NCBI GenBank assembly: GCA_030531915.1
Contig: JAUNMD010000012.1
Location: 1-14,898 of the forward strand
Direction: 5' to 3'
Length of the DNA stretch: 14,898 bases
Source: Pseudomonadota bacterium
GTDB taxonomy: Bacteria > Pseudomonadota > Alphaproteobacteria > Rs-D84
The translations under genes were made by a program, and so were the position numbers. A model generated the notes under the pieces. That model did no database searches, was not told the DNA's origin, and saw only the letters and a list, made by a program, of their open reading frames with translations. Every line of letters begins with the position of its first letter. Positions within the stretch are counted from its first letter, which is position 1. Below, piece after piece: positions 1-5,690 of this stretch.

Positions 1-1041
1 TGTTTGCAAGATGTGCTTGTTCTTGTCCAAACTGGACAACATTTTACCAGAACCACATGCAACACATGCCAATGGGTTATCAACCAAGAACGCCGGCAGA
101 CCAGTTGCCGCACGTATCGCCGCATCCAGCCCACGCAACAACGAACCACCACCGGTCATTGCAATACCCAAATCGGCAATGTCGGCGGACAATTCTGGTG
201 GTGTCAATTCCAATGCCTGACGCACGGTATCAACAATCTTGGTAACGGTCTGGGCCAATGCGGCTGCAATCTGGGATTCGGTGATAACCGTTTCACGTGG
301 TGTCCCCGACAGCAAATCGCGCCCCTTGATTTTCATGGTCAGTTCGTTTGCCTTGTCTTTTGGCATAATGGCGGTGCCGATACGTTTCTTGATTTCTTCG
401 GCGGCATTTTCACCAATCAACAGGTTTTTATTCTTGCGTACAAATTCAATGATGTCCAAATCCATCTGGTCACCGGCGGTACGTACGGCGTGTGAATACA
501 CGATTCCGCCCAATGACATAATTGCAACCTCTGTCGTGCCGCCACCAATGTCCAGAACCATAGAACCAACTGGCTTTTCCACCGGCAGACCCGCACCAAT
601 CGCGGCCGCGGTTGATTCTTCGACAATATAAACCTTGCGCGCACCGGCGGCATCGGCGGCCTCTTGTATAGCACGACGTTCCACCTGTGTTGCGCATGAT
701 GGCACACAAATAATAATCAGTGGCGCGGCCAATGGTTTTTTACGGTGAACCTTGCGAATGAAATATTTAATCATTTCTTCGGCAACCTCAAAATCCGCGA
801 TAACACCATCGCGCAGTGGACGTACGGCGGTAATTGTCCCAGGGGTACGACCCAACATCTGCTTTGCCTCGGCCCCGACGGCCAGAATTTCTTTGCGCCC
901 CAACAGGCGGTTTTCAGCCACCGCAACAACCGATGGTTCATTCAGAACAATTCCGCGGCCCTTGACATAAATCAGGGTGTTTGCCGTGCCCAAATCAATC
1001 GCCATATCTGCGGAAAAAAATTTCATCAACCAGTTATACAT
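1..1041 (-). CDS. mreB: Rod shape-determining protein MreB (3' end cut by the window edge)
   Basis: Bacterial actin homologue that polymerises under the inner membrane and guides side-wall peptidoglycan synthesis. The minus strand reads open without a stop from 1041 to base 1, giving 347 residues. That is about the full family length, so only the last few codons should be missing. The N-terminus carries the MreB signature DLGTANTLIYVKG, followed by LNEPSVVAV. The second phosphate-binding motif LDIGGGTTEVAIMSLGG begins near residue 163. Further on are RTAGDQMD, LIGENAAEEIK, TPPELSADIADLGIAMTGGG and a cysteine-containing C-terminal segment ACGSGKML, all in family order. The start at 1041 is preferred over the in-frame ATG at 1026 because AAGGA lies 9 bases upstream of it. 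The partner genes mreC and mreD would lie beyond the left edge. Identification is firm. Confidence 0.97.
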   Translation of the reverse strand, partial: MYNWLMKFFSADMAIDLGTANTLIYVKGRGIVLNEPSVVAVAENRLLGRKEILAVGAEAKQMLGRTPGTITAVRPLRDGVIADFEVAEEMIKYFIRKVHRKKPLAAPLIIICVPSCATQVERRAIQEAADAAGARKVYIVEESTAAAIGAGLPVEKPVGSMVLDIGGGTTEVAIMSLGGIVYSHAVRTAGDQMDLDIIEFVRKNKNLLIGENAAEEIKKRIGTAIMPKDKANELTMKIKGRDLLSGTPRETVITESQIAAALAQTVTKIVDTVRQALELTPPELSADIADLGIAMTGGGSLLRGLDAAIRAATGLPAFLVDNPLACVACGSGKMLSSLDKNKHILQT

Positions 1042-1077
1042 TTTTCAAAATCCTTGGGTATGAACTACTTTTTCTGC

Positions 1078-1106
1078 ACTATAAAACCTGTAATGATAAA
1101 AATCAA
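1078..1106 (-). promoter_or_regulatory. Probable sigma70-type promoter of mreB
   Basis: On the minus strand TTGATT (1106-1101) is followed after exactly 17 bases by TATAGT (1083-1078). Transcription would start near 1071 and leave a leader of about 30 bases that includes the AAGGA ribosome-binding site of mreB. Assigned by consensus only. Confidence 0.6.
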
Positions 1107-1136
1107 GGTCGCCAAATTAAAAAATATGCTTTTTTA

Positions 1137-1164
1137 TTTGATTATTACCAGATTCTGGTATTAT
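1137..1164 (+). promoter_or_regulatory. Probable rnpA promoter with extended -10, overlapped by a dyad
   Basis: An extended -10, TGGTATTAT, lies at 1156-1164, with a weak -35 (TTTGAT at 1137-1142, 16 bases away). The predicted start point falls at or within a base or two of the rnpA ATG at 1172, so the transcript would be leaderless. The perfect inverted repeat TACCAGA-T-TCTGGTA (1146-1160) overlaps the spacer and the start of the -10. On the opposite strand the same spot reads TATAAT (1165-1160), so a second divergent promoter is possible. Confidence 0.5.
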
Positions 1165-1171
1165 AGCCGGC

Positions 1172-1531
1172 ATGAGAAACACAATAAAAAATCATAATGA
1201 CTTTCTGATGACAGACGACGATCCGACGGCGCGCAGTGCATTTTTTATAATTCGCGCCAAACCGGCAAAAGATGCCAACGACCCACGTTTTGGTCTGGTC
1301 GTGACCAAGCGGACGTTCAAATTTGCCGTCCAGCGCAATTTAGCCAAGCGTAAATTACGCGATTGGATTCGTGCCACCGGTGACAAAATGTTGGACACAA
1401 TGGACTATGTATTCATTGCACGTCGGGCGATTCTGGACGCGGCGCGTGACGTTGGCCGCGCGGCAATGGCGCGTGCGTTGAACTATCTGGCGCATGAATA
1501 TGGCAAGCAAGGTAAAAAATCAGCAAAATAA
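1172..1531 (+). CDS. rnpA: Ribonuclease P protein component RnpA
   Basis: Small basic protein subunit of RNase P, which assists the catalytic RNA in removing 5' leaders from pre-tRNAs. The product is 119 residues, normal for the family. It shows RFGLVVTKR (residues 39-47) followed by the conserved RNR-type helix AVQRNLAKRKLRDWIR (52-67), and a C-terminal part (IARRAILDA) that fits the fold. The N-terminal segment TIKNHNDFL aligns with the usual 'LKKRxDF' opening, which supports the start at 1172 even though no Shine-Dalgarno sequence precedes it. The in-frame ATG at 1208 would remove that conserved segment. The gene is divergent from mreB and overlaps the start of yidD by 38 bases. The usual upstream neighbour rpmH (ribosomal protein L34) is absent. 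Confidence 0.93.
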   Translation: MRNTIKNHNDFLMTDDDPTARSAFFIIRAKPAKDANDPRFGLVVTKRTFKFAVQRNLAKRKLRDWIRATGDKMLDTMDYVFIARRAILDAARDVGRAAMARALNYLAHEYGKQGKKSAK

Positions 1532-1757
1532 TTATTCGCCACTGCAACGTGTGGCATTGTGGTTGGTGCGGGCGTACCAGCGCACGATTTCGCCAATCAT
1601 TGGCGGACGCGCCGCGTGCCGTTTTACCCCAACATGCAGCCAATATGCCGCCACCGCGATTGCCAAATACGGCGCGTTGCGCGGGGGGCTGATGGCACTG
1701 AGACGAATATTGCGTTGCAACCCATTTGGCGGGTATGGGTACGACCCTGTCCCTTGA
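1494..1757 (+). CDS. yidD: Membrane protein insertion efficiency factor YidD
   Basis: Small cysteine-containing protein of the YidD family, thought to sit at the inner membrane and assist insertion of YidC-dependent proteins. The 87-residue product has the diagnostic pattern: an amphipathic N-terminal helix (LQRVALWLVRAYQRTISP), then CRFTPTCSQYA (residues 42-52), then RCNPFGGYGYDPVP at the C-terminus. It starts inside the last codons of rnpA, the usual overlapping arrangement, so it is probably translated by coupling. The start could be either of the close ATGs at 1494 and 1500; no clear ribosome-binding site decides between them. The usual next gene, yidC, does not follow; accB does. Confidence 0.93.
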   Translation: MNMASKVKNQQNNYSPLQRVALWLVRAYQRTISPIIGGRAACRFTPTCSQYAATAIAKYGALRGGLMALRRILRCNPFGGYGYDPVP

Positions 1758-1781
1758 CAAGTGGTATGAATGTGCTAGAAT
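1754..1781 (+). promoter_or_regulatory. Sigma70-type promoter of accB-accC
   Basis: A perfect TTGACA (1754-1759) overlaps the yidD stop codon and is followed after 16 bases by TAGAAT (1776-1781). Transcription would start near 1788, about 33 bases before accB. This is the closest match to consensus in the window and makes accBC its own transcription unit. Confidence 0.75.
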
Positions 1782-1820
1782 TTGGACAAATATGCGAATT
1801 AAAAACAAAGGTTTATAAAG

Positions 1821-2258
1821 ATGTCTTTTCGTGCAACTGTTGAATCCATGTCTAAAATAATGGACGAAATGGGTATCACAGAATTGGATTTAGAACGTCA
1901 GTTCTTGTTCGGCGTTTATCGCAAACATATTCATTTATCAAAGCAACAGGCCACCGCGGTCGCGATGCCCAGTTTGCCTGTATCCGGCGAAACCAAGGCC
2001 GCAGCAGCAGCCGCAACGGCGTCGGGTCATGCGTTGAAATCCCCAATGGTTGGTGTTGCGTACTTGGCCCCAGAACCAGGTGCAAAGCCATTCACAACCG
2101 TTGGTGCACAAATCAAGGCCGGCGATACCGTCGCATTGATAGAGGCAATGAAAACATTTAACCCAATCAAGTCCGATCGTGATGGCACGGTCAAAGAAAT
2201 CTTGGTGACGGACGGCGCGGCCGTTGAATTTGATCAACCAATAATTGTTATTGAATAA
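1821..2258 (+). CDS. accB: Acetyl-CoA carboxylase biotin carboxyl carrier protein (BCCP)
   Basis: Carries the covalently bound biotin between the biotin carboxylase (AccC) and the carboxyltransferase (AccAD) in the first committed step of fatty-acid synthesis, in the cytoplasm. The 145-residue product has a short N-terminal domain (residues 1-40), an alanine-rich mobile linker (about 44-70) and a C-terminal biotinyl domain (about 72-145). The biotin acceptor is K111 in the motif EAMKTFN. The segment LAPEPGAKPF (82-91) corresponds to the protruding 'thumb' that marks true BCCP subunits of acetyl-CoA carboxylase. AAAGG lies about 11 bases before the ATG. accC follows after a 2-base gap, so the two are co-transcribed and probably translationally coupled. 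Confidence 0.96.
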   Translation: MSFRATVESMSKIMDEMGITELDLERQFLFGVYRKHIHLSKQQATAVAMPSLPVSGETKAAAAAATASGHALKSPMVGVAYLAPEPGAKPFTTVGAQIKAGDTVALIEAMKTFNPIKSDRDGTVKEILVTDGAAVEFDQPIIVIE

Positions 2259-2260
2259 TC

Positions 2261-3631
2261 ATGTCACAAATAAAAAAAGTATTGATTGCCAACCGCGGTG
2301 AAATTGCACTGCGTATTATTCGTGCATGTCGCGATATGGGCATTCGCACCGTTGCGGTTTATTCAACGGTTGATAAAAATGCAATGCATGTACAACTGGC
2401 GGATGAATCCGTATGTATTGGCCCAGGGCCGTCCAAGGATTCTTATCTGAATGAATCCGCAATTCTGACGGCGGCATTGCTGACCAATTCTGATGCAATT
2501 CACCCAGGGTATGGGTTCTTGTCCGAACGTGCGGATTTCGCACAAAAGGTTATTCAGCACGGAATGATTTGGATTGGTCCATCGCCAGAAATGATTACAA
2601 AAATGGGCGACAAGGTAAATGCCAAGCATACCGCGATTGAATGTGGTCTGCCGGTTGTGCCGGGGTCTGATGGTGCGGTTGATACGGTCGAAGATGCATT
2701 AAAGTGGGCCGAAAAAATCGGTTACCCTGTTATGTTAAAGGCGTCTGCGGGCGGTGGTGGCCGTGGTATGCGTGCGGTGCACAGTGCCGACGAAATGGCG
2801 GCCGCATTCCAGATTACCAAGAACGAGGCCCGCAGTGGTTTTGGCGACGACACATTGTATATGGAAAAATTGTTGTTGCACCCACGTCATATTGAATTTC
2901 AGGTATTGGGCGACACGCATGGTAACGTTGTGATTTTTGGTGAACGTGATTGTTCGTTACAACGTAAAAATCAAAAGGTTATGGAAGAATGCCCTGCGGC
3001 GGCCCTGACCCAGAAACAGCGTGATGATATGATAGAGGTCTGCAAGACCGCGGCCAAGAAAATGGGTTACACCAACGCCGGTACATTTGAATTTATGTTC
3101 CAAGATGGCAAATTCTATTTCTTGGAAATGAATACCAGATTGCAGGTTGAACATCCTGTGACCGAAATGGTGTATGGTATCGATTTGGTGCGCGAGCAAA
3201 TTCGTGTTGCCGCCGGTGAAAAGTTGGGCTATGCGCAATCCAGTATTGTCCCACACGGTCATGCGATTGAATTTCGTATCAATGCCGAAGATCCAGAAAC
3301 GTTTATTCCGAACCCTGGGAAAATCACATTGTATGCACCATCGGGCGGTCTGGGCGTACGCGTGGACAGCGCGGTCTATACCGGTTACACGATTCCACCA
3401 ACATACGATTCAATGATTGCAAAACTGATTGTTCATGCGCAATCACGTACGGCGTGCATTATGCGTGCCACACGTGCATTGGATGAATTTGTTATCGAAG
3501 GGGTCAAGACGACAATCCCACTGCAACAGAAATTGTTAAAGAACCGCGATGTTCAAACATTAAAGTTCGATAACCACTGGTTGGAAAATTACCTGAACAG
3601 TGAAAAAGAACAGAAAGAAAAACAAGAATAA
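2261..3631 (+). CDS. accC: Acetyl-CoA carboxylase, biotin carboxylase subunit
   Basis: ATP-grasp enzyme that carboxylates the biotin on AccB using ATP and bicarbonate. The 456 residues match the usual length of about 450. The N-terminal domain opens with KKVLIANRGEIALRIIRA, followed by HPGYGFLSER (81-90). The ATP-grasp core has K160 and the glycine loop GGGGRGM (164-170), then GERDCSLQRKNQK (227-239). The catalytic strand FLEMNTRLQVEH (287-298) supplies the metal- and bicarbonate-binding E289, R293 and E297. The C-terminal domain is complete and ends in a lysine/glutamate-rich tail. It follows accB after 2 bases and its stop codon runs straight into a terminator, so accBC is a closed two-gene operon. 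The carboxyltransferase genes are not in this window. Confidence 0.97.
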   Translation: MSQIKKVLIANRGEIALRIIRACRDMGIRTVAVYSTVDKNAMHVQLADESVCIGPGPSKDSYLNESAILTAALLTNSDAIHPGYGFLSERADFAQKVIQHGMIWIGPSPEMITKMGDKVNAKHTAIECGLPVVPGSDGAVDTVEDALKWAEKIGYPVMLKASAGGGGRGMRAVHSADEMAAAFQITKNEARSGFGDDTLYMEKLLLHPRHIEFQVLGDTHGNVVIFGERDCSLQRKNQKVMEECPAAALTQKQRDDMIEVCKTAAKKMGYTNAGTFEFMFQDGKFYFLEMNTRLQVEHPVTEMVYGIDLVREQIRVAAGEKLGYAQSSIVPHGHAIEFRINAEDPETFIPNPGKITLYAPSGGLGVRVDSAVYTGYTIPPTYDSMIAKLIVHAQSRTACIMRATRALDEFVIEGVKTTIPLQQKLLKNRDVQTLKFDNHWLENYLNSEKEQKEKQE

Positions 3632-3654
3632 AAACGGGGCAACGCCCCGTTTTT
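3631..3654 (+). terminator. Rho-independent terminator after accC
   Basis: The stem ACGGGGC (3634-3640) pairs with GCCCCGT (3644-3650) across a 3-base loop, with A and T tracts on the two sides. Its A tract overlaps the accC stop codon. Confidence 0.9.
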
Positions 3655-3830
3655 ATTAAAGTTCATCCGTCTCCGCTGACGCTCCGACAGAGAGCAAAGC
3701 GCAGAGTGCAGAGAGCAATGAAACGCGCCGGTCGGCGCGCTTGTTTCTTTCATGTTGTTTCAACATATAGACAAAAAATAAACTTTTTCACTTTATCACT
3801 ATATCACTTACTCACTTTCCTTTGCTCTCT
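3655..3830. repeat. Gene-free interval with short inverted, direct and tandem repeats, function unknown
   Basis: No convincing gene lies here; the only open frames are short and lack family features. Several ordered elements are visible. The perfect 11-bp inverted repeat AGAGAGCAAAG (3689-3699) / CTTTGCTCTCT (3820-3830) encloses the rest. CAGAGAGCAA occurs twice, 21 bp apart (3688-3697 and 3709-3718). CGCGCC/GGCGCG (3724-3729 / 3734-3739) can form a hairpin with loop GGTC. ATGTTG-TTT-CAACAT (3752-3766) can form another. Four tandem 8-bp units, each starting with CACT, fill 3789-3820 directly before the right arm. The left side is purine-rich and the right side pyrimidine-rich, so a long fold-back RNA is conceivable. 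It might be a dispersed intergenic repeat or a small RNA. No promoter is evident. Confidence 0.5.
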
Positions 3831-3864
3831 AAATAAAAATGCCCTGTGTGGGGCATTTTTATTT
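3831..3864. terminator. Bidirectional terminator between accBC and recF-sspB
   Basis: Perfect 14-bp arms, AAATAAAAATGCCC (3831-3844) and GGGCATTTTTATTT (3851-3864), with a 6-base loop. There is a T tract on either strand, so it can stop transcription from both sides. It contains the sspB stop codon (3861-3859). Confidence 0.9.
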
Positions 3865-4323
3865 ACGGTTCTTTCTGAAATCGTCCAATGATACAACGCG
3901 GCCAGGGTCGGGAACGGTATCGGGCCGTTCGTCCAATGGTAATTCCATATCATTGTCCGCGGCGGCAATGCCACCCTTTGGATGAAAGGTTAAAATAAAA
4001 TCAACCGACGGGTCTTTGAACTCCACCAACGCAGAAAACGGCACGCGAATAAAGAATGGCCGGCCATCAAACGTCAGTTGCACACCAAATTCTTTGTCAG
4101 ACACATGCAAGTTGTTATACGAATACTGCAATACAATCGTCATAATGTCTGGATACCGTATGCGCAAGAAATCCGGCAACACAACACCCGCCGCACGCGT
4201 TTTGAATGTGATAAAGAAATGTGTTCCATCGCCCAGACCATTGACCTGTGCATGAATCAGTGCGTCTTTGACCACGGATTTCAGTGCGTTATCCAACAAT
4301 GTTTGATAATCAATTTTTGCCAT
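3859..4323 (-). CDS. sspB: SspB-type ClpXP adaptor (alphaproteobacterial form)
   Basis: Adaptor that tethers tagged substrates, such as ssrA-tagged stalled-ribosome products, to the ClpXP protease. The 154-residue product shows the SspB fold region from about residue 5 to 115, including HFFITFKTRAAGVVLP (35-50) and FGVQLTFDGRPFFIRVPFSAL (79-99). A negatively charged, proline-containing linker (about 116-140) leads to the C-terminal tail RVVSLDDFRKNRK. That tail matches the ClpX-binding (XB) motif found at the end of SspB proteins, which explains why the linker can be loose. GGAG (4338-4335) inside the end of recF serves as ribosome-binding site, and the gap to the recF stop is only 5 bases, so the two form one operon. 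The stop codon lies in the bidirectional terminator. Confidence 0.9.
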   Translation of the reverse strand: MAKIDYQTLLDNALKSVVKDALIHAQVNGLGDGTHFFITFKTRAAGVVLPDFLRIRYPDIMTIVLQYSYNNLHVSDKEFGVQLTFDGRPFFIRVPFSALVEFKDPSVDFILTFHPKGGIAAADNDMELPLDERPDTVPDPGRVVSLDDFRKNRK

Positions 4324-4328
4324 GTCTT

Positions 4329-5411
4329 TTAATTCTCCGCCGCCAGTATATTATTTATTTCGCCATCAGCGCAAGCAACAAATGCGGCGTCCGGCACATC
4401 GGAAAAAACATTCATATCCAGACCCGTTGCCCAAACCTGTGCATCGGCACGCCCCAGTTCGGCAAACAAATTCGCACGCGCCACTGCGTCCAGATGGGCG
4501 GCGGCCTCGTCCAACAAAATCAATGGACGCGCGCCTGTTTTTGTATGAATCAATTTTGCATGCGCCAAAATAATGTTTAACAGTGCGGTCTTTTGCTGGC
4601 CCGTGCTGGTTAAATTCGCCGGCAGGCCCAGCGCAGTATTAAACACGCCAAAGTCCGATTTATGCGCACCGTCCAGTACCATTTTATCGCCAACCAATTC
4701 GCGATTATTGACCAGATATTCCATGTATTCGCGTTCTGCGGCCGCGGCGGGTGCGCCCGACAGCAACATTTTTTCAACAATGCCCGCCACAGACACCGCC
4801 GCACCGTTCAAGAAATAATTCAATTCGCCGGCATATTTTATGCGCGCGTCGGCAATTGCAACTGATGTTGCGGCAATCTGGGCATCAATGGCGTCCAACC
4901 AATGTGCATTGCGTCCGCTTTTCAGTGCAAATGCACGTTCTGATAATAATTTTCCCAATCGCTGTACGCGGCCGCTGTGCGCGGAATCAAAACTGGCCAC
5001 CAATCGGTCAAAGAATGCGCGACGGTCGGCGGCACTGTCGACAAATAATCTGTCTTCGCGAGGGGTCACCCACACCATACGCAGGTGCGCCGCCAATTCA
5101 GACAATGTTGCCGCATCACCATCAACGCGCGCACGGCGATTTGTGTCGCCCGCATTAAAATAGACCGATATTTCGGTGTCGTCTGATAATACCGCAAATA
5201 CTGAAAAACCGCCCGAGCCCCCAAAGCGCGCAATTTCGCCCCACGGCGCGCCACGCATACCGCGATCACCGGACAGCATTGATACGGCCTCCAGTACTGC
5301 GGTTTTGCCCGCGCCATTTGGGCCGGTAATGATAACATTGCGATGCCCACACGTTGTTATGCGCGCGGTTTTGTGATTTCTGAAATCAGTCAATGTTATC
5401 GTTTCAATCAT
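4329..5411 (-). CDS. recF: DNA replication and repair protein RecF
   Basis: SMC-like ATPase that binds gapped DNA with RecO and RecR and helps load RecA at post-replicative gaps. From the chosen start the product is 360 residues, the normal RecF length. It shows Walker A GPNGAGKT (30-37), the RecF-type central helical region, the signature LTSTGQQKTALLNI (267-280), Walker B PLILLDEAAAHLD (296-308) and the D-loop/switch segment VWATGLD (326-332). The frame stays open upstream to 5645, but that part crosses the tRNA-Cys gene and its terminator and is not coding. Starts at 5411 (MIETITLTDF) and 5429 are both possible; 5411 matches the family N-terminus. No Shine-Dalgarno sequence is seen, so the mRNA may have a very short leader. 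The usual neighbours dnaN and gyrB are missing. Confidence 0.93.
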   Translation of the reverse strand: MIETITLTDFRNHKTARITTCGHRNVIITGPNGAGKTAVLEAVSMLSGDRGMRGAPWGEIARFGGSGGFSVFAVLSDDTEISVYFNAGDTNRRARVDGDAATLSELAAHLRMVWVTPREDRLFVDSAADRRAFFDRLVASFDSAHSGRVQRLGKLLSERAFALKSGRNAHWLDAIDAQIAATSVAIADARIKYAGELNYFLNGAAVSVAGIVEKMLLSGAPAAAAEREYMEYLVNNRELVGDKMVLDGAHKSDFGVFNTALGLPANLTSTGQQKTALLNIILAHAKLIHTKTGARPLILLDEAAAHLDAVARANLFAELGRADAQVWATGLDMNVFSDVPDAAFVACADGEINNILAAEN

Positions 5412-5427
5412 GCGGCGATTGTACGGC

Positions 5428-5456
5428 ATTATAGGTAAAAGTTCAAATATAAAAAA
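5428..5456 (-). promoter_or_regulatory. Candidate recF-sspB promoter
   Basis: On the minus strand a perfect TATAAT (5433-5428) is preceded at 17 bases by a T-rich, poorly conserved -35 (5456-5451). Transcription would begin near 5421, about 10 bases before the recF ATG at 5411. This fits the absence of a ribosome-binding site but leaves the promoter uncertain. Confidence 0.4.
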
Positions 5457-5475
5457 ATGCGAACCGGCCGGTTCG
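5451..5475 (-). terminator. Palindrome followed by a T tract: second terminator or operator
   Basis: CGAACCGGCCGGTTCG (5460-5475) is a perfect 16-bp palindrome (6-bp stem, 4-base loop GGCC). On the minus strand it is followed by CA and seven Ts (5457-5451), so it could be a second terminator behind tRNA-Cys. It also sits just upstream of the candidate recF promoter, so it could instead bind a regulator. Confidence 0.45.
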
Positions 5476-5489
5476 ATGACTCCTGATTT

Positions 5490-5528
5490 CCAAAAATAAA
5501 AACGCCACAAGGGCGTTTTAATTTTTGG
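5490..5528 (-). terminator. Terminator of tRNA-Cys, stem includes the CCA end
   Basis: The arms 5490-5506 (CCAAAAATAAAAACGCC) and 5512-5528 pair over 17 bases with one mismatch and a 5-base loop. The T-rich 3' side lies on the minus strand. The arm nearest the tRNA contains the encoded CCA (5528-5526), so the hairpin begins within the tRNA 3' end. Confidence 0.8.
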
Positions 5529-5599
5529 AGGCCTGGGTCGGAATCGAACCGGCATACAAGGATTTGCAGTCCTCTGCATAACCACTCTGCCACCAGGCC
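5526..5599 (-). tRNA. tRNA-Cys (anticodon GCA), CCA encoded
   Basis: The minus strand folds into a full cloverleaf of 74 bases including CCA. The acceptor arms are GGCCTGG (5599-5593) and CCAGGCC (5536-5530), and the T arm contains GGTTCGATTCC. The anticodon loop CTGCAAA, on a 5-bp stem, gives anticodon GCA. The discriminator base is U, as expected for tRNA-Cys. The 3' CCA is part of the gene. Confidence 0.97.
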
Positions 5600-5613
5600 A
5601 ATCGTGTGAAGAC

Positions 5614-5642
5614 ATACTAAGCAAAAAAAAATTGTAATTCAA
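5614..5642 (-). promoter_or_regulatory. Promoter of tRNA-Cys
   Basis: On the minus strand TTGAAT (5642-5637) is followed after 17 bases by TAGTAT (5619-5614). Transcription would start near 5607, eight bases before the mature tRNA. It overlaps the -35 of the divergent tolC-like promoter, so the two may compete for polymerase. Confidence 0.65.
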
Positions 5643-5659
5643 CATAAAAATTATATTAT
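5632..5659 (+). promoter_or_regulatory. Promoter of the tolC-like/macA-like unit
   Basis: TTGTAA (5632-5637) is followed after 16 bases by TATTAT (5654-5659). Transcription would start near 5666, giving a leader of about 25 bases with a purine-rich GAGAG ribosome-binding site before the ATG at 5691. The ATG at 5664 would lie at the very start of the transcript. Confidence 0.5.
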
Positions 5660-5690
5660 ATATATGTTTATTATGGGAAAGAGAGAGTAC

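Noticed and set aside
2151..2170. Biotin motif EAMKTF in AccB instead of EAMKMM
   Set aside because: The acceptor lysine is intact and the residues after it vary naturally; I recall EAMKTF or EAMKTM from other alphaproteobacterial carriers.
3789..3820. Four 8-bp CACT units considered as a CRISPR-like array
   Set aside because: Units are far too short, have no spacers, and no cas gene is nearby; they are a simple tandem repeat.
3706..3891. A 61-codon open frame in the gene-free interval
   Set aside because: It runs through hairpins and a terminator, has no ribosome-binding site and no recognisable domain.
5526..5599. tRNA-Cys as the attachment site of an integrated element
   Set aside because: No integrase gene is near; the only partial resemblance (5465-5475) is short, inverted and better explained as a palindrome.
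5412..5645. Upstream extension of the recF reading frame, about 78 codons
   Set aside because: It crosses tRNA-Cys and its terminator, has no family similarity, and starting at 5411 gives the normal RecF length.
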